In this document: positions 12,299 to 23,700 of the stretch, one piece after another
Layout: every line of letters begins with the position of its first letter
Numbering within the stretch: position 1 is the stretch's first letter
From: Pontederia crassipes
Taxonomy: Eukaryota > Streptophyta > Magnoliopsida > Commelinales > Pontederiaceae
Reading direction: 5' to 3'
Length of the DNA: 64,000 nt
Assembly (NCBI GenBank): GCA_030549335.1
Contig: JAUKPH010000017.1
Location: 2,969,001 to 3,033,000 of the forward strand
The notes under the pieces: generated by a model
Databases searched by the model: none
What the model was told of the DNA's origin: nothing
Seen by the model: the letters and a program-made list of their open reading frames with translations, nothing else
Translations under genes and position numbers: made by a program

Positions 12299-15200
12299 AA
12301 CTCCCCCAAGCTTAAAGTCTTGCTTGTCCTCAAGCAAAAATTCAAAGCAAGGCTCAAGAAAGTTCCATCATAGCCGCCACATTGTCAACTGACTAATTTT
12401 CTCACAAAATTCTTCTGCACACCTACTACTCAGCATCTTATCATTTTTCATGCACTTAGCCTTATAGATGTTCTGAATGCTACACAAATTTAAACAATCT
12501 CAAATTCAGCCTTGCGAAAAAATAAATTGTCTATCAAATAATAGCATTAATATTGAACATATAAGTACTAATTGAGCTTAAAACTTTTTCTTTTTCTTTT
12601 CATTTTTCAACTTTTATTTTCAATCATTTAAAGTTCTAATCTTCAAGCAGGATTGCACAAGGAAGTCCATGTAGCGGACTTTAGACTGATGACTCCCAGA
12701 CCAGATGACCTTAGGGCACCAGGTGATAAAGCACCCCTCGAGTTTACTTGCCCGAACAACCAAGGTTCTGAATGAAGAGTTCGAACTTAGCCATGGTTCA
12801 GTACTCCTGTGCTTCTCCATATTCCACAAGATGATCCATGTAGCAGGTTTTCGATCGACGGATCCTAGAGCAGTTGCCCTTAGGTCGTCAGGCATGAACC
12901 CCTACGGATCTAATTACCCGAACACATCTTGGTTCCGGATAACACTTTTGTACCTACACATAACTTTATTCAACTTTTTTATTATTATTATTATTATTTG
13001 TTGGGGTTTAACTAACCCTTCTTTTTTATAAGCTCAAAAAGTACTTGATATGGTCAATAAGAAGTCTACTATTATCAAGACTTAAAAGAAATAAAAAGAC
13101 ATGAATATGATTTTGTCGTCTAGTCATTCATAATTCTATTTAGCATAGGCACACAGTCCATAAGTCTGATACTAAAATAACAAGTGATAAGAAAGAAAAG
13201 CATTCAAATTTCATCAATTAACAATATGTCTTTGAACTTCTACTAAAAGATAATTAAAATAGTAAGACAAGAGTTTGTAAGATGGTAGCAAAAATAAATG
13301 CATGCAATGGTATTTTTTTAGAAAATTTTCAAAATTTTCAATTTTTTTTACAAATAGATGGAAACATAAGCATATAAAAAGAAAGAAACATGCAATGCAT
13401 GAAATGCAAACTCCCCCAAGCTTGAACTAGACACTGTCCTCAGTGTTAAGCCAACGAGGGAAAGAGTAAAGATAATATGGAAAAGCTAAAGAAATGAAAA
13501 TAAAGAAAAGGGAAAAGAAACAACCGGATTTATTGTCGGTGGAGAGATGCTCGGCCTTATATATATCGATCAAGGTGTCGGCCGCAAATGGTGTCGGTGA
13601 GAGGAGATCTCGGCCGATAATTGAGAGTCTCGGCCGTAAAAGCTTGGCCACAAAATTTTGTTGATGAAGATCTCAGCCGTGCAATCTCGGCCGTAAGAAA
13701 CTGGCCGTAATGGTGAGAGGATGAGGAACCTCGGCCGAGGTGATGATTTTGTAGATTTCGGCCGTAAGGAATGACGATGTGGCGCTGATGTTCGGCCGTA
13801 AAGGCTCGGCGGTAAGGAGTGGCGGTGTGATTTCGACCGTAAAGAGAAAAACTCGCCCGGAGTTTGGCCGTAACGCACAGGGCGTAAGGGAGCGGCGGTG
13901 CGCGGTGTTGAGACTTCGGCCGTAAGAAACAGAATGGAACAGAGGTTCGGCCGTAATGCACAGGGGGCGTAAGGATCGGCGGTGAGACTCGGAACTTCGG
14001 CCGTAAGAGATGAAGATCGGCCGTAAGAGTAAGAGCTTTGGAACTTCGGCCGTAAGGAACTGGCGCGGCGCTTTTGGTCTGCACAAACACGAGGTGTAAG
14101 AATTTATAGATACAATTACGGGCGTAAACTTACCTTTCCCTCATGATTCGCAGTGAAGGGTCACATCAAATTCAAGCAGCGCAGCGATCAGCCGATTCCA
14201 AGGCAATTTTTCCTTTCGCCTTGTCATGTCCGAGATGAACCCGACGTGTTAATTCATGTATCGCTCGGTCCACGTATCCGAAGAAATGATTAGTCGAGTT
14301 CCTCTCCGTGCATAAAAAGAAATATCGATTAGATGACTCCTTAAACTATTAATTAAAATGCCAAACAACTAACTAATTAAATAAAAATAAAAAAATTTAA
14401 CTTAATTAAAAAAAATGTAAATTAGTAAAATATTTGGTTGTGATTAAATATTCAATTCGTCACTGCAACAATCAAGTGTCAGAAAAAAATTAAATAAAAT
14501 AAAAAATTAACATCTGATCAGAATGTGTGACATATAAATTTATCCAAAGGATTAACTTAGTTGTGATTAGATTTTCACTTAAGTCCTGCAACAACTAATT
14601 TTCAGTAAGAGAGATAAAAGAATAAAATACAAATATATACAAGAAAAAAGAAATACAGATAATAGGCCACGAAAAAAATAAGATTTAAATTGATAAACAT
14701 AAAAAGTCTTTCGGCTATTATCGAAAATTCATTAGGTCATCAAAATTAATGTCCGAGAGAAATTAACCTAATTACTGCAACCAAAATTCTCAGAAAAATT
14801 ATCAAATAAGGCGAAAAATCAAAACTCGAAAATTAATTCAAATGCCAAACATTAATATCGACCGAAAGTAAATCACATAGATGGTCGTAAAAATCAAGCA
14901 CTCGTTCAGCCGTAAAACTTGGAAGAATTAACGATGATGTAACAAACGGCACAAAACGAATCAGAACTAATTTGCGGCCGTAAAGTTAATAATCAGACAT
15001 TAGCAAAAAAATATTTTCAGAGAGGAAATAAGATTGATCGGCCGTAATACAGAAATAGGGTTTACGGCCGAAATTAAATTAGTAATCCGAGGCTCGTTCG
15101 TCCGTAAAAATCATAAAACAGTGTTGAAAAGGATTCAACGTGAAAGCGTAAAACTTGTTGGCCGAAACAAAATCATAAGATGGCGTAAACATTAACACAA

Positions 15201-16235
15201 CGATGAATAATCTCGGTCGAAAGAGAATTAAATTGACTTCTGCGGCATAAAGAACTCCTCGCATATAAAACTCTAGGTGTAAAGAATCGAAGTCAACAAC
15301 CTTTGGCCGAAATAAAAATTGAACAAAATGTCGACAAATGAATCATTACGGCCGAGGAAGAGGACAATTCATATCGGCCGTAAAACAATGAGAATTAAGT
15401 CGAACGTGATCGTTGATGGCCGAGAAAGAAAAAAAAATCACAAATAAATTGGCCGAAAAGGTTGTAATATGGCGTAAAAACAAATGTTCAGAAATTTTAC
15501 GGCCGCAAAACCATGAGATCAATTCTCGGCCGTAAAAGAAAGAAGTCCGGATGAAGTGAAATACTGGCCGTAAAATTGGATAAGAGTTTGTTAGTTAAAA
15601 GCTTGCTGGCGTAAAGATTTCTTACGGGTTCATTAAAGTCAAAACGCAATTGATCAAACGTGCACATTCAGAATATTTCAATTTCTACGGCCGTAAAACA
15701 AAAAGCTATCCAGATCTCGGTCGTAACAGCAACTGAAATACGAAGGTGACAAATAATCATTACGGCCGAAACTGAATTAAGTCGATTCTTTACGGCCGTA
15801 AAACAACGAAATCAAATCAAATAGAACAAACCACTTTGGCCAAAACGAAATCAAATCCATGGCGTAAAACAACGTTCGGATAAAAAAATTACGGCCGTAA
15901 AAATTGAAAGTTTAGAATTCAGAAATCATTCATTGCGAGGCCGTAAAATTAATAAAGCCGACACATCAAATTAAATTCGTGAATCCATAAGTCGACAGTG
16001 TAATTTGGAAAAATCCAATCGGCGTCGGATTTTAAACCGAAAGTAGATAAATAATAAAAAAAATTATTGTGACCATTATCTGCAAAAGAAAAAATGTCAG
16101 TTTATTCACAAAAATAATTAAAACAATTAATACATATGCACAGAGAATTATTTACAATTTATTTACATCTCCTAATAATTCATAAAAATCAGAAATTAAT
16201 TAATAAAATACTCCCCGGCAACGGCGCCAAAAACT
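12299..16235 (-). other. Non-coding interior of nested element with GGCCGTAA array
   Basis: No gag, protease, RT or integrase motif is present. At 12301-12337 and again at 13411-13445 lies a module of polypurine tract plus hairpin. Between them, 12650-13090 holds a block also found in the element at 33480-38536 (34580-34860). From 13550 to 15930 the word GGCCGTAA and near variants recur irregularly; I count about 20 exact copies. The motif lacks stops in any minus frame, which creates overlapping long open frames at 13557-14090. These read as repeats of YGRN, LRPK or TAEI and are not taken as genes. Confidence 0.8.
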
Positions 16236-17887
16236 TGATGCGTTGTAATTGTAACAATAAAATTTGCTAGCAAGTGCACTAGTCGCTCAAGTAATATAGT
16301 AAATAGGAGTAAGAGTGTCGAACCCACGAGGAATATTATTAATTCAATATCTGAATTTATAAATTAATAAGAGAGAAAAAATATGGATTTTGAAAATGAG
16401 TTTTAAAAGATAAAATAAAGAAAATAAGATAAAGATAAGATAGTGGTGTTGAAGTTAGGCCTTAGGATGAAAATAGATCAGGATAAATATTTGAACCATA
16501 AAAGATAAATTTAATCCTTAAAGATGGATTAGAGTCTCCCTAAAGTAATCTAACATGATTAATTTGTGGTCTCCACGACCGGCATCTCTCAATCTAATCA
16601 TATAGAACTATCTTAATTTAATAAGAATTGAAGTCTCCACGACTGGTACCTCCAAAATCATATTAAAATTAAGATGCATTAAATTGAATTCTCTAAACTA
16701 TTAATCACTCCACAAACTGGTATAGATTAATAGACCACACAAACTTGATTCTCCACACACTAGTTATCAAATTTATGTCAATTATTAATTCCAAATAAAA
16801 TCAATTATAATTAGTATAATAAATTCTGAAATTAAACACTCCACAAACTGGTATAACCTAATTCGGAAATTTAATTAACTAATATAAAAGCATTAAGCAC
16901 AATTAATAATTGATCAGAAAAGATTAAAACAAATAAAGTAGGGTCCAAACATTTCCCTTCAATTAATAATCTCCTAAAATAATAATCCTAAAAACATGGA
17001 GTTCATCCTAGAAATTCTGGAGAGATAATAACAAAATAACAATAATAATCGAAAGAATTACACCCAAAATAGAAGTAGAGCTCTCGAATTGAGCAGACAG
17101 TCGGGCAGCCTCTCGGACTTGATCAGGGTCGCGATCAACCTCCAGCCGTCGCACCTCTCTCCTTTTGGTCGTAGCCTACAGAGCTCACGACTCGCCGTGG
17201 AAGAAACCTGAACTTCATAGCACGAATTGAAACGATGGATTCTTCACGTATTTATAGGGTGCGGACGGCCTTCAATTTGATCTCGGCCGTAACATCGTAC
17301 AGTTGACTTTAAAATTATAAGATAAACTCGGCCAAAGATAAATCATTTTATCATTACGCCCAAAGATAAATCTTTCTTATCTTTTTACGCCCAAAGATAA
17401 ACTCGGCCGTAAGGAAATTATTTTATCTTTACGCCCAAACAATTTTATCTTTACACCTTCATATATCGGCCAAACGGATGATTTCATTGCCATTACCCCC
17501 TCCAAATCTCGGCCGTAAGGAAGGAACTTATCCTGTTACGCCCAAAGATAAAATCAATTAATTGTTACACCCTTCATCTTTCGGCAGTAACAAAGAATTT
17601 AAACTTGTTACTCCTTTTGAATCTCGGCCGTAATGACTTGGGTGTAAAATCTCGGCCGTAAGAAATAATTTCTTTGAATTTCGGCCGAGATTCGAATTTT
17701 CCTGTAAAATAATTATCCAAGTTTAGTTAATCCATCCACAATTAAAATATTTAAAGAATTTAATAATTAAAATTGATAAATCCGGAATTACGATTAAAAG
17801 TGACTAAAAATGATGCATGCCATGAACAAATTACAGAAAAATTAATTAAAATAATTAACTAAAATATGTTATATTTTGCATGCATCA
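16236..17887 (-). repeat. 5' LTR of nested Tat/Athila-like element
   Basis: 1652 bp, starting TGATGCGTTG and ending GCATGCATCA. The primer site TTGGCGCCGTTGCCGGGG lies at 16215-16232 on the minus strand, directly inside this LTR, making it the 5' LTR. The minus-strand TATA-like box is near 17250. Confidence 0.92.
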
Positions 17888-18640
17888 CTCGACCTTAGTC
17901 GGGTCCACTGATATCCCATCTTTGGAAACGATATGCCCAAGTAACATTATTTAGTCCATCCAAAATTCACATTTGAAGAACTTCGTATACAACTTTGCTC
18001 GCAATGTTTCAAAAACGATCCTCAAATGTTCCTTGTGTTGCTCTACACTGGATGAATAGATGAGAATGTCATCCACAAAGATGATCACAAACTTGTCAAG
18101 ATGTTCATTGAACATCCGATTCATTATGTCCATAAATGTTGCAAGAGCGTAAGTTAATCCAAACGGTATGACTAGGAATTTGTAGTGTCCATACCGTGAC
18201 CTGAAAGCCATCTTCGGAATATCTTCTTCTGCTACTTTGAGCTGATGGTAGCTGCTCCGTAGATTGATTTTGAAGAATACTTTAGCATTGGCGAGCTGAT
18301 CAAACAAGTCGTCAATGCGAGAAAGGGGGTACTTATTCTTTATCGTGACCTTGTTGAGCATCCGGTAACCTATGCACAGCCTTATTGATCCATCATTCTT
18401 CTTGACGAAAAGGACAGGAGCGCCCCATGGTGAAACACTGGGTCTGATAAAATTTTTGTCCAGTAACTCCTGAATTTTGGTCTTCAGCTCCTTCATCTCT
18501 ACAGGGGCCATGCGGTACGGGGCCTTAAAAATTGGGGCTGTGCCTAGTACCAGCTCGATGTGGAAGTCAATGTCTCTCTTCAGCTTGGTAGGAGCTTCAA
18601 CCTTGGTCACACTTGTCAAAAACCCTCTGCAACTTTGCTT
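17888..18640 (-). pseudogene. Reverse transcriptase (Tekay-like element), right of nested insertion
   Basis: This is a Ty3/gypsy RT with the classic order: [14 protein letters not shown] near 18500, [12 protein letters not shown] near 18410, [11 protein letters not shown] near 18370, and the active-site motif [11 protein letters not shown] near 18050-18085. It is a fossil, interrupted by the nested insertion at 17887. Confidence 0.9.
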
Positions 18641-19100
18641 AAGTAGTTTCTGAGCTTCATTACTGACACTATGACTTTGGGTTCTTTCCGGTGTATACCT
18701 CTAACTGTGACCTTCTCTTTGATATTTGCTCCTATCACCACTTATTTTGCTTGCACATGATGGAAGCATCATGATGAACTAACCAATCCATACTCAGTAT
18801 GATATCATAATCCCTCATGAGTATTATGATCAAGTTGGCAGAAAAGTTCTTTTTATCAATTTCTACTGAGCTAAGTATCTAGTAGTCCGTAGTGTTCCTT
18901 GTGGGGTAAGAATAGTCATGCTAGGTTCTAGATTCATAGTAGGTAACCCCAAGGTTATAGCACACTCTTCTGATATGAAAGAATGGGTGGCTCTAGAATC
19001 AAATAAAATGATAGTAGATAGCTTGGCAATACAGAGCGTACCTCGAATGACGTCAGCGTTATTCTACTGTGCATCCTCTTTCAGGTTGAAGAATCTTCCT
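18641..19100 (-). pseudogene. Aspartic protease region (Tekay-like element)
   Basis: A retroviral-type protease is recognisable by DSRATHSFIS at about 18960-19010, the plant chromovirus version of the active-site region. It lies between gag and RT as expected. It is decayed. Confidence 0.75.
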
Positions 19101-20190
19101 TGCACTAGAGGCTTGCGCTGTGGACAGTCCCGGGAAATGTGTCCCATCACGCCACAATAATAGTATGCGCCGGTATTCATGCGACATACTCCAGCATGGG
19201 TCCTGCCGCAAGTGTTACATAGGACCTTCTCACCTTGCCTAGGTTGTGTCTGAGGAACTCTGGGTTGCTGAGGCCTCTGTTGTGTCGGTCGCCTTGCCGG
19301 CTGTTGGGGTTGTCTCTGCTGGGGTTGTTGTTGCGCTAGTGCTTGCTGAGGCTGACGAGGTGGTGGTAGAGGTGGTCAGGGTTGTTGCTCATAACGAGGC
19401 CGCTCGGGTTGTTGTGGGGCAGGTTAAGGTCGGGGACGGTTATCCCGTCGCTGGTCCCACCGTTGGTGGTGATTGTTCCTTCTGAACTGTTGTGGGTGGG
19501 ACCCCTGTCCCACTTCTTGTTGCCCTCTTCTGACACGTTGTAGCTCTTGCTAGTCTCTTTCCATCAGGGTGGCCAGCTGGACCGCATTCGCAAATGTCTT
19601 GCAATTGTCGGGTCATGTTTGAGCCCTCAGGCCGGACTCAATCCTTTGATGAAACTATTGGCTTTCTCCAGCTCATCCATGGGAAGCTTTGTGTATTTTT
19701 GGAGGCGGACATACTTGGCTTGGTACTGGGACACCGTCACTGTCCCTTGGGTCAGGTTGAGAAACTCCTATTGTTTCATCCTCTTCTGGAAGGCAGGGAA
19801 GAAGCGGACTTCAAACAACCGTTGATAGTCAGCCCATGGCACCACCTTGACACTCGCGAATTCAGTCGCCTTGGTCACCTTCCACCAATCCTTGGCATCC
19901 TTGGTGAGGGTGTCGGCAGCAAAGATAACTCGTTTGTTTTTCGGGTAATCTAGGAGTTCGAATTTGTCCTCCATAGTGTCGATCCATTGTTCTGCCACGT
20001 CTATATCTCCTTCGCTACCATAGGTAGGCGGCTTCAACCTCCAGAACTCGTGTATGGTGCACGAGGGAGGCGGTGGTCTTTCCTAACGTCCTGGCTAAGG
20101 TGGAGGATTCTAGACCCCTTCATCGTTAGAGCCCTCGACCTCGTCGATTGGTTGTTGCATCTTGCTGGGAGGAAGGATCTCTGAGAGACA
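19101..20190 (-). pseudogene. Gag (Tekay-like element)
   Basis: The gag core is readable at 19560-20040 (AEQWIDTMEDKFELLDYP, then AKDWWKVTK). A Gln/Gly-rich linker spans 19240-19540 and a CCHC knuckle (YYCGVMGHISRDC) lies near 19130-19180. The domain order and the composition of the linker match Tekay gag. It is broken. Confidence 0.85.
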
Positions 20191-20776
20191 ACACAATTGA
20201 TGATAAGTTATAATGGAAACTATTCTTTAAATCCAAATAACTTTCATTCCTTTATTGCTTTTATGAAACCAATAAACATATGTGCTTCACACGATGATAA
20301 ATCCATCATAGTGAAGTCTTATTTCAGAAGAGGAAAAACAAACTAAGCATCGAAAAGTGCCCTTAATCCCATACTGCTCATTACGTCGGGAAGTCTCCCC
20401 GGGTTCATCCTTGGAGATCCTTCCGTGCTTAGCATGATTCAAGCATTCATCTTCGAAATGCCCATCTTGATCTTAGTAACTGCAATATGGCTCTGGGTCT
20501 GTCTGACTTATAGGGCTGTCTAGGCATGCATTCGCATCATCCTGTTCCCGGCTAAATAATTCATCTAAATAATCCATCTAAATAATTCAACTAGTACTTA
20601 CTTGAGGAATGGAGTCGCAGTTGCTCATGAAGCTTGCACATGACTTTACTCTGACTATGAGTCCAATGGACAATGAGGACAATGCAATGACTTGTGCTCT
20701 GCTATGAATGACAATGACATTGGTCTATACTCTACTATGAACACTATGAGCCAAGAACTTAGGCTCTGATATAAAC
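20191..20776 (-). other. Leader with primer site and upstream CCHC relic
   Basis: The primer site (minus strand ATATCAGAGCCTAAG) lies at about 20758-20772, next to the 5' LTR. Between it and gag, 20340-20490 encodes on the minus strand a stretch with zinc-knuckle-like GHFEDEC and the downstream words KHGRISKDEPGETS. A counterpart occurs at 58440-58566 in the right-hand Tekay-like element (GHERW, then KNAEGTSKKNEGETS). It is therefore a shared part of both elements and distinct from the knuckle in gag proper. Confidence 0.55.
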
Positions 20777-23700
20777 TGTAACGCCCCAAAATCAGTCCTC
20801 CTGCCACGCTGGCAGTCAGACAGACCAAGGGAGCGCTACGCCACCTACTACTACTTTGACTTTGACTTTAACCGGTCAACATATGACCCACGTGGCAATA
20901 GAAATGACAGAGAAATAATAATGAAATGAGAATGCGGAAGAAATATCATTTGGAAGATCAAAAGTGTCAGATTTAAGGAATAGTTCAAGAAAAGGGAAAT
21001 GCAGATATGTCAAATCGTTCAAGCAAATATTTAAATAAACAGGGTTAAAAGCGGAAATGCAGATGTCTTTGGAGTACAAGATTAGAAATAAACTATTAAA
21101 GAAATAACATAGCGGAAAGCCGTAGTGTCTTGTAAGTCATGTGCTGCTATCCTCGGGCAATGCATCTTCCACAGCCTCCTTAAGCAGGGTCCTCACCTGT
21201 AAAATTCCAATGCAGGGGCATAGAATGCCCGTGAGCTAACGCGCAGTACACATAGAGTTATAGACGATGAAATGATAATAATCAATTACTTTATTCATTG
21301 GTTCCAATACCTTGATCTCTATAGGTTATGGACCATACATATATAGTTCAGTACTTTATTCTTTACTTTAACAATACCTTATTCAATACCATACTCTGTC
21401 GTCCATTACCATATTATATTATTCATTACTATACTCTGTTATCCATTATCATACTTTGTTATCCATTATCATACTCTGTTATCCATTACCATACTTTGTT
21501 ATCCATTACCATACTTAGTTATTCATTACCATACTTTATTATCCCTTATCATACTCTTTGGTACTACGTCTTTTACATTATTATAAGGTCCTTGATGCTC
21601 GTTATCCTATACAAGCTCGACTTTAACTAGTTGGGAAGCTAGAGGTGTCTCTGCATTGTATGTTGCCAGGGTCCCATGAAAGGAAAGGTGTATGCTCATC
21701 ATAACTTTTTCGGAATACAAGTGGGAGAGGACTTGCATTCCAGGAACAACGATCGTTACGGACCTATAGGTTCACTGTCTCCTCAGCTAAGCTACCTGTT
21801 CCTCTGGCATGAAGTAATATAACTTATATATGCCCCCGTGGGGGAAGAGTGCGTTCAATGCGTTATCCTTATTCGGAGCACAGGTGGGAGAGGTCCTGTG
21901 GTCCAAGAGCTGTGGTAGTTAAACCAGTAGGTACATTATCTCCTCAGTGCAGCTACCTACCCCTCCACGGTACAATACTTTGACCTTTACCATGAACAAC
22001 ACATAGCTATCCTGTTCATTTCTCTTTACTTTACTTATTTTCTTTACAGGTGTGGGGTTCACAATCATGATTCAGAGAAGGGTAAGGTCTAATCCCCTTC
22101 CTGCGGACGGAGGGTCCGTTACTTATTTCACTAGATTGGACATGACTTACAAAGGCCAATCGAAGGTTTAATATCCATTACAGTTGCTCTAGCCCCTCAA
22201 GGGCATTTTGGTTATTTCACTTTGGTGTTTCTGATTTTTCCCTATGTGGACCGGTCAACCATCCTAATGGACCGGTCGACCGATATGGCCGAGTCAGTTG
22301 ACCGCCCAAGGGGCCGATTGATCGATACTATCTTCGACTAAATGGTTCCTTTTGATGAACCGGTCGACCGTTCGATATGAATCAGTCGGCCGGTCGTTGT
22401 CACAGGATCGGTCGACCATTCTGGAATCGATTGACCGATCTTATACGATCGGGCTCGGCGGCTTTCGTCGGATCGATCGACCGAAGTCGTGACCTCATAA
22501 GTCATAGCGGAAAGCCGTAGTGTCTTATAAGTCATGTGCTGCTATCCTCGAGCTATGCATCTTCCACAGCCTCCCTAAGCAGGGTTCTCACCTGCAAAAT
22601 TCCAATGTAGGGGCATAGAATGCCCGTGAGCTAACGCGCAGTATACATAGAGTCATAGACGATGAAATGATAATAATCAGTTACTTTATTCATTGGTTCC
22701 AATACCTTGATCTCTATAGGTTATGGACCATACATATATAGTTCAGTACTTTATTCTTTACTTTAACAATACCTTATTCAATACCATACTCTGTGGTCCA
22801 TTACCATATTCTATTATTCATTACCATACTCTGTTATCCATTATCATACTTTGTTATCCATTACCATACTCTGTTATCCATTACCATACTTAGTTATTCA
22901 TTACCATACTTTGTTATCCCTTATCATACTCTTTGGTACTACGTCTTTTACATTATTGTAAGGTCCTTGATGCTCGTTATCCTATACAAGCTCGACTTTA
23001 ATTAGTTGGGAAGCTAGAGGTGTCTCTGTACTGTATGTTGCCAGGGTCCCATGAAAGGGAAGGTGTATGCTCAGCATAACTTTTTCAGAATACAAGTGGG
23101 AGATGACTTGCATTCTAGGAACAACGATTGTTACGGATCTGTAGGTTCACTATCTCCTCAGCTAAGCTACCTGCCCCTCTGGCATGAAGCAATATAACTC
23201 ATATATACCCCCGTGGGAGAAGAGTGCGTTCAATGCGTTACCCTTATTCGGAGCACAGGTGGAAGAGAGCCTGTGGTCCAAGAGCAGTGGTAGTTAAACC
23301 AGTAGGTACACTGTCTCCTCAGTGCAGCTACCTACCCCTCCACGGTACAATACTTTGACCTTTACCATGAACAACACATAGTTATCCCGTTCATTTCTCT
23401 TTACTTTACTTATTTTCTTTACAGGTGTGGGGTTCACAATCATGATTCAGAGAAGGGTAAGGTCTAATCCCCTTCCTGCGGACGGAGGGTCCGTTACTTA
23501 TTTCACTAGATTGGACATGACCTACAAAGGCCAGTCGAATGTTTAATATCCATTACAGTTGCTCTGGCCCCTCAAGGGCATTTTGGTTATTTCACTTTGG
23601 TGTTTCTGATTTTTTCCTATGTGGACCGGTTGACCATCCTAATGGATCGGTCGACCATCCTAATGGACCGGTCGACCGATATGGCCGAGTCAGTTGACCG

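Larger units (their letters stand above)
10646..17887 (-). mobile_element. Young non-autonomous Tat/Athila-like LTR element, nested
   Basis: A structurally complete 7242-bp element: LTRs at 10646-12298 and 16236-17887 with ends TGATGC/GCATCA, and a perfect 5-bp target duplication CTCGA at 10641-10645 and 17888-17892. Just inside the right LTR the minus strand carries TGGCGCCGTTGCCGGGGA, the primer site seen in Tat/Athila elements. Inside the left LTR is a polypurine tract AAGCTTGGGGGAG, so the element runs on the minus strand. The 3.94-kb interior has no gag or pol and must have been moved by another element's proteins. About 18 substitutions between the LTRs (about 1.1%) suggest an age near 0.4 million years. 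Confidence 0.92.

Noticed and set aside
13557-14090. Long overlapping open frames on the minus strand (up to 177 residues) with repeated YGRN, LRPK and TAEI words
   Set aside because: All three frames are open because the CTTACGGCCGAA repeat contains no stop in any frame; no known domain, and the repeat continues where frames close.
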